From JBPYCR01 sp051846915 (GTDB lineage: Bacteria > Bacillota > Bacilli > Bacillales > Amphibacillaceae), in NCBI RefSeq assembly GCF_051846915.1, contig NZ_JBPYCR010000001.1, positions 205,782 to 269,781 on the forward strand: DNA of 64,000 nt. Direction: 5' to 3'. Numbering within the stretch: position 1 is the stretch's first letter; the number at the start of each line of letters is the position of its first letter. Position numbers and translations under genes: made by a program. Below the pieces are notes generated by a model, which ran no database searches, was not told the DNA's origin, and saw only the letters and a program-made list of their open reading frames with translations. Of this stretch, positions 1 through 7,931 are shown piece after piece.

Positions 1-1036
1 TCGCCTCATCTTTTCCATATAAATGAACAAAGCCGTCCGAACAACTTTGCATCGCTTGTAATGTCCCTGGAAGGTCTTCTCCTAAAACATTTGTCATCAT
101 TGCCGGCTGTAGAAGTGAAATTTCCGTAAGCGGCAACCCACAAATGGCGCGAATGTGCTGCGTAAATTGGGACACATTGCATGCTTCGATCGTATAATGT
201 CCGGAGTTATGCGGGCGGGGAGCCATTTCATTAATGAAAATTTGCTCATCCCGTACAAACATTTCAATCGCAAACGTCCCGACAACATGAATCTTTTCCG
301 CAAGCACAGCTGCTGCTTCGTGTGCTTGTTCCGCTAATGATTCGCTAATGGAAGCTGGCACAGTTGTTTCATACAAAATATGATCTTTATGGTCATTTTC
401 AGCGATTGGGAAAAATGTAATTTCACCCGCTTGAGATCGACTGAAAACAACGGATATTTCTTTATCAAACGGTATCCACTCTTCCACGATGCATGGATGT
501 TTCTCTTCAGCAAATGTTACGGCTTCAGCTATATCGTTTGCGTTCGTTATTTTCAATTGTCCTTTTCCATCATAACCCCCGCGGCATGTTTTAATTACTG
601 CAGGCAAGGACATTTTTTCCAATGCTTGCTTACATTCTCCACCACTGTTCACGATAGTAAAGGAAGGAACCGGCAATCCATTTTCTTTTATTAATGTTTT
701 TTCCTCTTCTCGATTTTGAGTGATTTGAAGAGCATATGCCCCCTGTGGCAGTTTTCCTTGTTGTTCAATGTATGAAGCTGCATCAAGATCAACATTTTCA
801 AATTCATACGTAATCACATCTGCTATGTTTGTTAATTCTTTTATAGCTTCCATATCATCATAGCGTGCCGTAATTTGTTTGTCTGAAACTTGTGCAGTCG
901 GGCAATTTGGTGTTGGATCTAGAACAGCGACTTGGTAACCCATATACTTAGCAGCAATGGCCATCATCCGTCCCAGTTGTCCACCGCCAATAATCCCAAT
1001 TGTCTGCGGCGGTAAAATCAGCTTATTTTTTCGCAA
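1..1036 (-). CDS. purK: N5-carboxyaminoimidazole ribonucleotide synthase (ATPase subunit), 3' end cut by window edge
   Basis: ATP-grasp ligase that carboxylates AIR to N5-CAIR in de novo purine synthesis; PurE then isomerises the product. The minus-strand frame is open from 1036 to the left edge and reads the family hallmarks: IIGGGQLGRM near the N terminus, TYEFENVD, KTCRGGYDGKGQ, and NEMAPRPHNSGHYT. I choose a TTG start at 1036 because a GAGGG ribosome binding site lies about 7 bases upstream, inside purE. The start overlaps the purE stop by 14 bases, so translation is probably coupled. About 345 residues are present and the last few tens of residues lie outside the window. No frameshift was seen. 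Identity is certain from motifs and from the purE-purK order. Confidence 0.95.
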   Translation of the reverse strand, partial: MRKNKLILPPQTIGIIGGGQLGRMMAIAAKYMGYQVAVLDPTPNCPTAQVSDKQITARYDDMEAIKELTNIADVITYEFENVDLDAASYIEQQGKLPQGAYALQITQNREEEKTLIKENGLPVPSFTIVNSGGECKQALEKMSLPAVIKTCRGGYDGKGQLKITNANDIAEAVTFAEEKHPCIVEEWIPFDKEISVVFSRSQAGEITFFPIAENDHKDHILYETTVPASISESLAEQAHEAAAVLAEKIHVVGTFAIEMFVRDEQIFINEMAPRPHNSGHYTIEACNVSQFTQHIRAICGLPLTEISLLQPAMMTNVLGEDLPGTLQAMQSCSDGFVHLYGKDEA

Positions 1037-1514
1037 GCTCGTCCCTCATTTCTGTTACTTTTTTCTTCATTTCATTCCGGTATGTTTCAAGGTTTCCGGC
1101 AACATGTTCATCCGATGCGCCAATAATTTGTGCCGCATACAACCCGGCATTTGTTGCACCTGCTTTTCCAATGGCCATCGTGGCGACCGGAACACCACCG
1201 GGCATTTGTACGATGGATAATAAAGAATCCATTCCGTCTAGAGCTTTACTTTGCACAGGAATTCCGATAACCGGTAACGTCGTTTGTGAGGCAACCATAC
1301 CGGGTAAATGAGCTGCTCCACCAGCACCCGCAATAATTACTTTTAATCCACGTTCACGAGCTGATTTCGCGTAAGTAAACATATCATCCGGAGTGCGATG
1401 CGCAGAAACGACTTCTTTTTCATACGCAATTTCCATGTCATCCAGTACGGAACACGTATGCTGCATTGTTTCCCAATCGGAAATACTTCCCATAATGACA
1501 CCAACCTGTACCAT
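1023..1514 (-). CDS. purE: N5-carboxyaminoimidazole ribonucleotide mutase, class I PurE
   Basis: Converts N5-CAIR to CAIR in purine biosynthesis; cytoplasmic and usually octameric. The 163-residue product is full length for class I PurE. It has GSISDWETM (residues 9-17), the SAHRTP loop (38-43) and the glycine-rich GAGGAAHLPGM segment (63-73). The ATG start follows an AGAGGG ribosome binding site. It is the first gene of the operon, with purK overlapping its end; further pur genes would lie beyond the left edge. Expression is likely controlled by the upstream guanine riboswitch and by PurR (see the separate site entries). Confidence 0.97.
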   Translation of the reverse strand: MVQVGVIMGSISDWETMQHTCSVLDDMEIAYEKEVVSAHRTPDDMFTYAKSARERGLKVIIAGAGGAAHLPGMVASQTTLPVIGIPVQSKALDGMDSLLSIVQMPGGVPVATMAIGKAGATNAGLYAAQIIGASDEHVAGNLETYRNEMKKKVTEMRDELAKK

Positions 1515-1810
1515 GAAATCCCTCTTTCCAAATAATAATTTAATCTAAAATCGTCCTATGAATGTATCTTCCCCGACACGATACTTTTAAAATACTTGTT
1601 TTCGTAATCGCTAATATTTTTAATCTGACAATTACAAATGCGCGTTCAAAAAGGACGATAAGAAGACAAAAAATTCGATATATCACTTTTACCGGTCTTT
1701 TTGAACAACCTCTACAAAAAACCAATTAAAAAAATCTATTCCTCTCCCCCTATTTAATGAGAGAAGATGAATAGACATAGCATGCTTGTGAAAAATCCTT
1801 CATTGCATCC

Positions 1811-1862
1811 AAAACAGAAAAGAAGCTAATTTAGATATACATCTATTATTCAGCTTCTGTTT
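1811..1862 (-). terminator. Riboswitch-controlled terminator hairpin in purE leader
   Basis: On the minus strand an AGAAGCTGAAT arm pairs with an ATTAGCTTCT arm, with a further ATAGAT/ATCT pairing inside, and a T-rich stretch follows. It lies between the guanine aptamer and purE, where the expression platform of a transcription-terminating purine riboswitch belongs. The U tract is interrupted, so termination strength is uncertain. Confidence 0.6.
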
Positions 1863-1898
1863 CTCATCAATTTAATGACCTATCACTTTTGTTCATCT

Positions 1899-1970
1899 TC
1901 CCTCATAGTCCAGTATTTACGGTACCGGGTAGAAACTTTCGAGCCATATTCCCAAAAATATATGAGGAAG
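1899..1970 (-). promoter_or_regulatory. Guanine riboswitch aptamer (purine riboswitch) of purE-purK
   Basis: Read on the minus strand, the segment contains the conserved purine-aptamer core: GAATATGGC, then GTTTCTACC, then ACCGTAAA, then GGACTATGAG, closed by a P1 stem of TCCTCATA with TATGAGG. The specificity position (nucleotide 74 in B. subtilis xpt numbering) is C in GACTATG, which predicts guanine/hypoxanthine rather than adenine binding. The aptamer sits about 390 bases upstream of purE and downstream of a good promoter. In related Bacillaceae guanine binding favours the terminator and shuts the operon off. Confidence 0.93.
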
Positions 1971-2018
1971 CTTATTTATTTTTAGTTAAGCATTTTTAAT
2001 GTTTTCACCTGCATTTCA

Positions 2019-2047
2019 AGTATACCAACGTCAAGTTTTATCGTCAA
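2019..2047 (-). promoter_or_regulatory. SigA-type promoter of purE operon
   Basis: Minus-strand TTGACG (-35, 2042-2047) and TATACT (-10, 2019-2024) are separated by exactly 17 bases. It lies just upstream of the guanine riboswitch and just after the stop codon of the yebE-like gene, so the pur operon has its own transcription start. Confidence 0.8.
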
Positions 2048-2049
2048 CA

Positions 2050-2093
2050 AAAATCGAACGATTTCAATTGTTTATGTTTTATTGTTCGGTTTT
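2050..2093. promoter_or_regulatory. Pair of inverted PurR-box-like sites upstream of purE
   Basis: The B. subtilis PurBox consensus is AWWWCCGAACWWT. The minus strand of 2081-2093 reads AAAACCGAACAAT, a perfect match. The plus strand of 2050-2062 reads AAAATCGAACGAT, matching 11 of 13. The two boxes face opposite ways with 18 bases between them, and the proximal box begins 2 bases upstream of the -35. That arrangement is close to the paired boxes known for PurR. The distal box overlaps the end of the yebE-like coding region. Functional PurR binding is inferred. Confidence 0.75.
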
Positions 2094-2770
2094 ACAGAAA
2101 TGTTATCTTGTTTCATATTCGTTTTGTTTTGTTCGCTCGCTTCCGTCTCATTCACTTGTTGTTCACTTGAACTTTTCTGTTTCTCTTTTTTTGTTCTCTG
2201 CTTTTTATTTTCTTTGTTTATATTAGGCTTACCCAACAGTTTTCCTTTTCGTACATGCTTCACCCAAAATCCACCATGAATTCGCTTCGGTTCATAGGAA
2301 ATAATAAACGCTTTTGGATCAAGTTGATTAATTGTTTCATATAATTTTAATTCAAATTTTCTTGGCGTTAAAATCTCCATTGAAAGACGATCGCCTTCCA
2401 TCCCGTATGAGGACCAGCTCGTCACACCGTATCCCTTCGTTCTCAATGTTTTCGTAAAAGCTATATCGGGGTTAGAAGATACAACATTTACGGTAATATA
2501 TCCTAGTGCAAGCTTTTCTTCGATTTTACTTCCTACAACAACCCCTATTCCAAAACCGACTGCATATGCAATAATATTTTGAATCTGGTCTAAATTATCA
2601 AGGACTAAACTTAATCCAAGAACATAAACCGTAATTTCAAACATACTGACAAGCGCTGCTAGGTATCGCTGACCTTTTAATGTTAAAATCATCCGCATCG
2701 TAGAAAAAGATACATAGACAATATTAATAATAAGAATGATTACTACCATAACAACTGCATTACTGAGCAA
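2072..2770 (-). CDS. yebE: UPF0316 / DUF2179 membrane protein, YebE-like
   Basis: Membrane protein of unknown function in the UPF0316 family: an N-terminal part with about three hydrophobic helices (including the RMILTLKGQRYLA segment typical of YebE) followed by a soluble DUF2179 domain (TKTLRTKGYGVT, KAFIISYEPKRIHGGFW). The last roughly 50 residues are a charged Lys/Glu/Asn-rich tail, probably disordered and longer than usual. An ATG at 2812 is in frame, but GGGAGG sits 8 bases before a TTG at 2770, which I prefer. The neighbourhood matches B. subtilis, where yebE lies between pbuG and purE. Confidence 0.85.
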   Translation of the reverse strand: MLSNAVVMVVIILIINIVYVSFSTMRMILTLKGQRYLAALVSMFEITVYVLGLSLVLDNLDQIQNIIAYAVGFGIGVVVGSKIEEKLALGYITVNVVSSNPDIAFTKTLRTKGYGVTSWSSYGMEGDRLSMEILTPRKFELKLYETINQLDPKAFIISYEPKRIHGGFWVKHVRKGKLLGKPNINKENKKQRTKKEKQKSSSEQQVNETEASEQNKTNMKQDNISVKPNNKT

Positions 2771-2985
2771 AAACAATCCCTCCCAAATGAGTAAGAACAA
2801 CGTTACCAACAAAGCTTCTTAATCATCCTACAAAAACGTGCATATCGATATAGAATCAAAAGAAATTTTTCAATGGATACGTTTAGATGCTATTACTTTA
2901 TTTCATTATAAAGAGGAATATGTATGATACACAAATTAAACTAGGTTTTCATTTCCAAATTATAATAAATAAATTATTAAGCTAA

Positions 2986-3045
2986 AATGCCACCTGCTTA
3001 CATCTACAATCGATAGTAGAAGTAGATCGGTGGCATACAGTTTTT
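2986..3045. terminator. Long hairpin between MOSC gene and yebE-like gene
   Basis: ATGCCACC and GGTGGCAT enclose a second partial pairing (CATCTAC with GTAGAAG). Read on the minus strand it is followed by TTTTAGCTT, and on the plus strand by ACAGTTTTTG. It most likely ends transcription of the MOSC gene, which stops at 3084. Confidence 0.6.
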
Positions 3046-3083
3046 GTTTCTTAGTAAAAAGCGATATTTTGAACCGATATTCC

Positions 3084-3794
3084 TTACTTAACATTTGGAC
3101 CGAATACACGTTTTTCGATGGACGATGACTGTCCGCGCAAGCGCTTATTTAATGTTCGCTTCCAATTCGTCGCGAGCAAGTCGCAGTTTGCAAGTTCTTG
3201 TGCCAAACGGAGATCTTCCTTATATATATGCATTACTTCATTGCAGGCAGCAATCGTCCACTGTGGATATGGACGTTCAAGAAGCTCAATATCAATACGA
3301 GAAATAACATGACCTTCCTCCAACACACGAAAATACCAACCGGTTCTGCCGCTGTTTTGAATCCGTAAAGCAAAATCTTTTACGCGAAAACGACGAGCAG
3401 GCTTCCAGCAAGGTTGACGCGGTTGGGATACTTGAATAACAGCATCACCAAATTGATACGTATCTCCTATACAAACTGAAAATTCATCCATTTCAAGTAC
3501 AGATAAATTTTCACCCATTGCCCCTTCACCAATATCTGGATTATCCAAATCTTTTTTCCAATACGTATAATGTTTTATCGGATAGGCAAACACTGCTTTT
3601 TCCGGTCCGCCATGATTTCTTGTATCAGCCACTTCATCACCGGTAAAACCGTTTTTTCCTAGTCGCACTTGTTCTTCTACTTCCGATTTAAAAATTCCAC
3701 TTTCCCATGGCTTATCCATTGGGTTTGTCGCTTCGGGGTTCCCCATTTGCTTCACTTTTCCAGTAAAAATTTTATGAACAAAAGGTTCTTCCAT
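3084..3794 (-). CDS. MOSC domain protein, YiiM-like
   Basis: MOSC (MoCo sulfurase C-terminal) proteins handle sulfur or molybdenum cofactor chemistry; the YiiM group is linked to reduction of N-hydroxylated purines. The protein has the family signature GDEVADTRNHGGPEKAV near the N terminus, the conserved cysteine in QPRQPCWKP as the putative cofactor ligand, and a C-terminal 3-alpha domain. Start: GAAGG lies 7 bases before the ATG at 3794; another ATG lies directly before it, and an upstream in-frame start at 3812 is less well placed. It is transcribed alone, divergently from msrA. The physiological substrate is not evident from sequence. Confidence 0.88.
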   Translation of the reverse strand: MEEPFVHKIFTGKVKQMGNPEATNPMDKPWESGIFKSEVEEQVRLGKNGFTGDEVADTRNHGGPEKAVFAYPIKHYTYWKKDLDNPDIGEGAMGENLSVLEMDEFSVCIGDTYQFGDAVIQVSQPRQPCWKPARRFRVKDFALRIQNSGRTGWYFRVLEEGHVISRIDIELLERPYPQWTIAACNEVMHIYKEDLRLAQELANCDLLATNWKRTLNKRLRGQSSSIEKRVFGPNVK

Positions 3795-3904
3795 CATGCT
3801 ACCTTCTTTCACTTTATGTTATAGTTGAAACATTGCCTACTTTCATTCTATCTGATAAAATTATTTTTTGTAAGTAACAACGTTAAGAAGGAGCGCGAAA
3901 GCAA

Positions 3905-4429
3905 TTGAGCAAACAAATAAAAAGAGCAACATTTGCCGGGGGATGCTTTTGGTGCATGGTAAAACCGTTTGATCAGTGGGACGGCATTGATCAAGTTATA
4001 TCAGGTTATACTGGAGGGCACTTGGAAAACCCAACCTATGAAGATGTAAAAACTGATACAACTGGCCATTATGAAGCAGTAGAAATTACGTATAATCCAG
4101 AAATTATTTCCTATAAGGATATTGTTGATATATTTTGGAGACAAATTGATCCAACTGATGCAGGTGGTCAATTCCAGGATCGTGGTAACTCATATCGAGC
4201 AGCGATTTTTTATCATGACCAGGAACAAAAACGGGTTGCTGAAGCATCGAAACAAGAGATAGAGGCAAGCGGTAGATTTTCAGGGCCGATTGTTACGGAA
4301 ATATTACCAGCGGCAACGTTTTATCCTGCGGAGAATTATCATCAAGACTTTTACAAGAAAGAAAAGGAAGCATATGAAATAGATCGCGCTAAATCAGGAC
4401 GGGATGAGTTTTTAGCCGAGGTATGGTAA
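3905..4429 (+). CDS. msrA: Peptide methionine sulfoxide reductase A
   Basis: Reduces methionine-S-sulfoxide in proteins and as free amino acid, repairing oxidative damage in the cytoplasm. The MsrA signature GGCFWC gives catalytic Cys14, and GYTGG plus NYHQDF are also present. At 174 residues it is a stand-alone MsrA with no fused MsrB domain. The TTG start follows AAGGAG by about 11 bases; the resulting SKQIKRATFAGG start agrees with the family. Confidence 0.96.
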   Translation: MSKQIKRATFAGGCFWCMVKPFDQWDGIDQVISGYTGGHLENPTYEDVKTDTTGHYEAVEITYNPEIISYKDIVDIFWRQIDPTDAGGQFQDRGNSYRAAIFYHDQEQKRVAEASKQEIEASGRFSGPIVTEILPAATFYPAENYHQDFYKKEKEAYEIDRAKSGRDEFLAEVW

Positions 4430-4451
4430 AAGTGAATAGTCATTACTCAAT

Positions 4452-4620
4452 AAGAAAAGCGCAAGCGCCCTGCTTAGAAACGTAGCGACTGGACTGAAGC
4501 AACTGAGATAAAGGAATCACGATGAGCAGCGCGAATCGATGATGACTTATCGTAAGGCGCTGCAGGAAGTCGCCTAGTTTCTGGGCGCTTAAGCTAGACA
4601 GCTATGCGCAATTTTTATAC
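4452..4620. repeat. Dispersed hairpin repeat, copy A (variant core)
   Basis: Begins AAGAAAAGCGCAAGCGCC and ends GGCGCTTAAGCTAGACAGC followed by TATGCGCAA and a short AT tail. The ends match the three other copies at 4634, 16873 and 29253, but the core differs: TAGAAACGTAGCGACT near the left pairs with AGTCGCCTAGTTTCT near the right. It is non-coding and lies directly downstream of msrA. Together with copy B it fills the 447-base gap before the MFS gene. Confidence 0.8.
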
Positions 4621-4633
4621 TTTCTTACTGTAT

Positions 4634-4780
4634 AAGAAAAGCGCAAGCGCCTTGCTTACCCCCGACAAGCTTAAGCAAGAAATCACAGTGGCGGTTTTTG
4701 CCACAGGGAATTCTTGCTTAAGACCTCGAGGGGGTAGGCGCTTAAGCTAGACAGCTATGCGAAAATTTTATACCTTCTTA
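4634..4780. repeat. Dispersed hairpin repeat, copy B
   Basis: Shares the terminal GCGCAAGCGCC and GGCGCTTAAGCTAGACAGC blocks with copy A, 18 bases away. Its core is an inverted repeat with CTTAAGCAAGAA on the left and TTCTTGCTTAAG on the right, plus an inner GTGGCGG/CCAC-type pairing. The layout looks like a folded RNA or a non-autonomous element of the MITE/REP type; no coding frame is present. Confidence 0.85.
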
Positions 4781-4876
4781 CCTCTTAAACAAAACTGCAT
4801 TCATATGCAGTTTTTGTCTCGATAAAACAAAAATTAGTCCTATTAATTTCTTAAGCTTTAGTTAGGAGCGAACACG

Positions 4877-6055
4877 TTGCCCAAGAACGAATCATTAGTA
4901 CCTTTAAAAATGCTATTATTCAGCTTTCATGCAACAAATACGATCATTATCAGTTTTCTCCCTTTATATTTAAAATATAAAGAATTGAACGGTACGGAAA
5001 TCGGCTGGGTATTGGCGATCGGGCCTTTAGCCTCGATTTTCTCCCAACCTTTCTGGGGATATATGAGTGATAAATACAAAACCATTAAACGAATGCTGCT
5101 ACTATGTGTTGTAGGATTGATCATCTCTAGCATCATTTTCTTTCAAATGAACGGGTTTATGGCAATTTTACTTATTGGCGCTATTTTTTATTTCTTTTCT
5201 TCACCGGTTGGTGCGCTAAGCGACAGCCTGGCCCAAAGAAGAGCGGACGAATTACAGATTTCTTTTGGAACAATACGAACGTGGGGTTCAATCGGATTTG
5301 CCTTTTCATCACTTATTGTTGGAGGCCTCCTTTCCTTCACGCACATTTCGTATATTGGGTGGGTGTACGCTATATTTGGAACGGGCATTTTGCTAATCGT
5401 TTTCCGCCTAACGGATGTAAAAACGGAATCCGATCCGATACAATTTAAAGATGTCGGCCAATTAATTAAAAATAAACCATTTATTCTTTTCTTGCTTTTT
5501 ATGATGCTGATCACAATTTCCCACAGGGCAAACGACAGTTTTATCGGATTATACATTACACAGCTTGGCGGTGCGGAGGGACTTGTCGGCATCGCTTGGT
5601 TTGTCGGACTAGTCAGTGAAGCAACTGTATTTGCAACGGCTGGATACTGGTTTCGAAAATATCATGCTTTTGTTTTCATTATCATTGCCGGTGTACTCTA
5701 TACTATACGCTGGTTTTTATATGCGGCAATTGACGTTCCGATCTATATTATTGGCATGCAATTATTACACGGGTTAACGTTTGGCGTCTTTTACTTAGCA
5801 GCATTCGATTATATAACACGCGTGACACCGAACTTATTGCAATCCACGGGGCATCTCGTATTTTATTCGGTATTCTTTGGAATATCGGGTATTGTAGGCT
5901 CATTAACCGGTGGTGCATTGATTGATTCCTTCGGAGGACAGACATTATATATGGTAATGGGGTTATTTGCACTTGTTGGTACAATCGGATTAACTGTATA
6001 TCATCTTACTTCCTTTATAAAAAAGCATAGATTCGGGGCATTAAAAAACGACTGA
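4877..6055 (+). CDS. MFS transporter, YwbF / 3-phenylpropionate-permease-like
   Basis: Twelve-helix major facilitator protein of 392 residues in the plasma membrane. The N-terminal half has the loop 2-3 motif A variant GYMSDKYKTIKR, and the helices are spaced as in the nucleoside/H+ symporter-PPP family (LacY-like) group. The TTG start follows AGGAGCG by 8 bases. It is monocistronic between the two hairpin repeats and a bidirectional terminator. The substrate cannot be deduced from sequence. Confidence 0.82.
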   Translation: MPKNESLVPLKMLLFSFHATNTIIISFLPLYLKYKELNGTEIGWVLAIGPLASIFSQPFWGYMSDKYKTIKRMLLLCVVGLIISSIIFFQMNGFMAILLIGAIFYFFSSPVGALSDSLAQRRADELQISFGTIRTWGSIGFAFSSLIVGGLLSFTHISYIGWVYAIFGTGILLIVFRLTDVKTESDPIQFKDVGQLIKNKPFILFLLFMMLITISHRANDSFIGLYITQLGGAEGLVGIAWFVGLVSEATVFATAGYWFRKYHAFVFIIIAGVLYTIRWFLYAAIDVPIYIIGMQLLHGLTFGVFYLAAFDYITRVTPNLLQSTGHLVFYSVFFGISGIVGSLTGGALIDSFGGQTLYMVMGLFALVGTIGLTVYHLTSFIKKHRFGALKND

Positions 6056-6080
6056 AGCATAATCGCTCAAGTCGTTTTTT
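6043..6080. terminator. Bidirectional terminator between MFS gene and purine permease
   Basis: AAAAAACGACT and AGTCGTTTTTT enclose a GAAGC/GCTC inner pairing. A-rich and T-rich flanks on both sides make it suitable for ending both convergent genes. The left arm overlaps the MFS stop codon. Confidence 0.85.
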
Positions 6081-6087
6081 ACATTCA

Positions 6088-7422
6088 TTAACTTAAAAAG
6101 ATGAAATAGAGTACAAATATAACAAACAATCCGTACATAACAGGATGAATTTCTTTCCCCCGACCTTTCAGTAACATCGTAATCGGATAAAATATAAAGC
6201 CGATTGCAATCCCGGTTGCAATACTGTACGTAAGCGGCATGGCAACGATCGTTAAAAAAGCAGGTACTGCAATTTCAAATTTGTCCCAATCGATATCTTT
6301 CAATGTTGTTGACATTAATACACCGACAATAATTAATGCTGGAGCGGTTACTTGTGGTGTGACAACACTTAATAATGGCGAGAAAAATAATGCCAACAAG
6401 AAAAATCCAGCAGTAACAACAGCTGTAAATCCGGAACGACCACCGACACCAACCCCTGCTGTTGATTCAACATATGCGGTTGTTGTTGATGTCCCAACAA
6501 CGGAGCCTACCACAGTTGCTGTCGAATCAGCGAACAGCGCTTTACCTGCACGCGGTAGTTTATTCTCTTTCATCAACCCTGCTTGGGTGGCTACAGCTAC
6601 AAGTGTCCCTGCTGTATCAAAAAAATCAACGAATAGAAACGTTAAGATTACAACAAGCATTTGTAATGTGAAAATATCACCAAAGTGTGTAAACGCTTGT
6701 CCGAAAGTTGGTGCTAAACTTGGCACTTCCCCTACGACGCCTCCAAGACCGGTTGGAGGTGCAATTAAACCAAAAATCATTCCAGCAATGGAAGTAATAA
6801 TCATCCCGTAAAAAATGCCACCGCGAATATTTAAGCTTAATAGAGAGACAGAAACAATGATACCAAAAATAGCAAGCAGTACAGTTGGTGATGTAAAATC
6901 TCCAATCCCTACCAATGTCGCGTCATTTCCAATAATAATGCCTGCGTTTTGAAATCCAATAAATGCAATAAATAATCCTATTCCGGCACCTACAGCCATT
7001 TTCAAATTTGGTGGAATCAAATTAATAATCTTTTCACGTAGTCCTGATATGGTTAAAATAATAAAGATAAGTCCAGAAGCGAGAACCCCTGATAATGCGG
7101 TTTCCCAAGGAATTCCATATCCTAAAACTACCGTGTAGGCGAAAAAAGCGTTCAATCCCATCCCAGGCGCAAGAGCAATCGGATACCTGGCAATAATCCC
7201 CATAAATAATGTACCGATAGCACCGGCAATCGCAGTAGCTGTAAATATTGCCCCTTCATCCATTCGTGTAACACCTTCTGGCAAATCTTCAATTCCAGCG
7301 AGCGATAAAGTTGAAGGGTTCACAAACAATATGTAGGCCATTGCCAAAAAAGTAGTCATTCCTGCCATAAACTCTGTTTTATAATTCGTTCCAAGTTCTT
7401 CAAATCTAAAATATTTTTTCAA
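6088..7422 (-). CDS. pbuG: NCS2-family guanine/hypoxanthine permease
   Basis: Proton-coupled purine base uptake system of the AzgA-like NCS2 branch, in the plasma membrane. The frame encodes a roughly 444-residue protein starting KKYFRFEELGTNYKTE, with MTTFLAMAYILFVNP, PGMGLNAFFAYTVV and DFFDTAGTLV motifs typical of PbuG/PbuO and 12-14 hydrophobic segments. The TTG at 7422 follows AGGGAGGT by 7 bases; the in-frame ATG at 7482 lacks a ribosome binding site. The guanine riboswitch and PurR-box pair upstream support a guanine/hypoxanthine role. pbuG and its paralogue pbuO are hard to tell apart without alignment. Confidence 0.9.
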   Translation of the reverse strand: MKKYFRFEELGTNYKTEFMAGMTTFLAMAYILFVNPSTLSLAGIEDLPEGVTRMDEGAIFTATAIAGAIGTLFMGIIARYPIALAPGMGLNAFFAYTVVLGYGIPWETALSGVLASGLIFIILTISGLREKIINLIPPNLKMAVGAGIGLFIAFIGFQNAGIIIGNDATLVGIGDFTSPTVLLAIFGIIVSVSLLSLNIRGGIFYGMIITSIAGMIFGLIAPPTGLGGVVGEVPSLAPTFGQAFTHFGDIFTLQMLVVILTFLFVDFFDTAGTLVAVATQAGLMKENKLPRAGKALFADSTATVVGSVVGTSTTTAYVESTAGVGVGGRSGFTAVVTAGFFLLALFFSPLLSVVTPQVTAPALIIVGVLMSTTLKDIDWDKFEIAVPAFLTIVAMPLTYSIATGIAIGFIFYPITMLLKGRGKEIHPVMYGLFVIFVLYFIFLS

Positions 7423-7495
7423 CCGTCGTACCTCCCTAAATGTATGAAAGAATAGATAAATAAATATAAAGCCTTCGTACATAAACCCAAAACAA

Positions 7496-7540
7496 GAAAA
7501 AATTAAAAGAGCTCCAGGCTATTTACCGGGAGCTCTCTCT
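7496..7540 (-). terminator. Riboswitch terminator in pbuG leader
   Basis: Minus-strand AGAGCTCC and GGAGCTCT form an 8-bp stem with a 13-base loop, directly followed by TTTAATTTTTT. It lies between the guanine aptamer and the permease start and is a textbook intrinsic terminator. Confidence 0.9.
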
Positions 7541-7608
7541 AATACACACAAGAAATAATCACTTAAAAGCAAGAGGCAAAATACACCCCTGCTAGTTAAA
7601 AGTTCTCA

Positions 7609-7678
7609 ATCTCGTAGTCGGACTATTTACGGTAGTCCGGTAGAAACTCCAGGCCATATTTCCCAGATTATACGTGAT
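7609..7678 (-). promoter_or_regulatory. Guanine riboswitch aptamer of pbuG
   Basis: Minus-strand core reads AAATATGGC, GTTTCTACC, ACCGTAAA and GACTACGAG, with P1 formed by ATCACGTA and TACGAGAT (one mismatch). C at the ligand-reading position predicts guanine. It is a second, diverged copy of the aptamer found before purE and lies about 190 bases upstream of the permease start. Confidence 0.93.
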
Positions 7679-7710
7679 GGGTTTATTCATTTGTACTAAC
7701 GCATAAAACT

Positions 7711-7739
7711 ATCATACAACTGTTTTTTTGAAGCGTCAA
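7711..7739 (-). promoter_or_regulatory. SigA-type promoter of pbuG
   Basis: Minus-strand TTGACG (7734-7739) and TATGAT (7711-7716) with a 17-base spacer, just upstream of the aptamer. Confidence 0.8.
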
Positions 7740-7743
7740 CTGT

Positions 7744-7787
7744 AAATACGAACTTTATCTTTTACCACTCATCAATCGTTCGTGTTC
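7744..7787. promoter_or_regulatory. PurR-box-like pair upstream of pbuG
   Basis: The plus strand of 7744-7756 reads AAATACGAACTTT, a 12 of 13 match to AWWWCCGAACWWT. The minus strand of 7775-7787 carries a weaker match (9 of 13) centred on ACGAACGAT. The boxes are inverted and 18 bases apart, the same geometry as the purE pair, and the first starts 4 bases upstream of the -35. B. subtilis pbuG belongs to the PurR regulon, which supports the call. Confidence 0.65.
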
Positions 7788-7931
7788 TAGTGAGTTATGC
7801 CCTAATCTACGTGATACAACTAATACATCAGCATTAAGCTCATTAATTGATTTACTGGACATAAAAATATCAAAAGTAGATTAGCATATTTAGTAATCTC
7901 TTTTTAGGGCTTTGGTAATAACAAAGATAGT

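Noticed and set aside
1..1036. purK as a pseudogene, because no ATG-started frame fits
   Set aside because: The frame is open to the window edge with all family motifs, and a TTG start with a good ribosome binding site explains it.
6239..6811. 190-codon open frame on the plus strand opposite the purine permease
   Set aside because: It is a low-complexity Thr/Val/Pro-rich shadow of the antisense permease codons, has no ribosome binding site, and would contradict a clear NCS2 gene with riboswitch.
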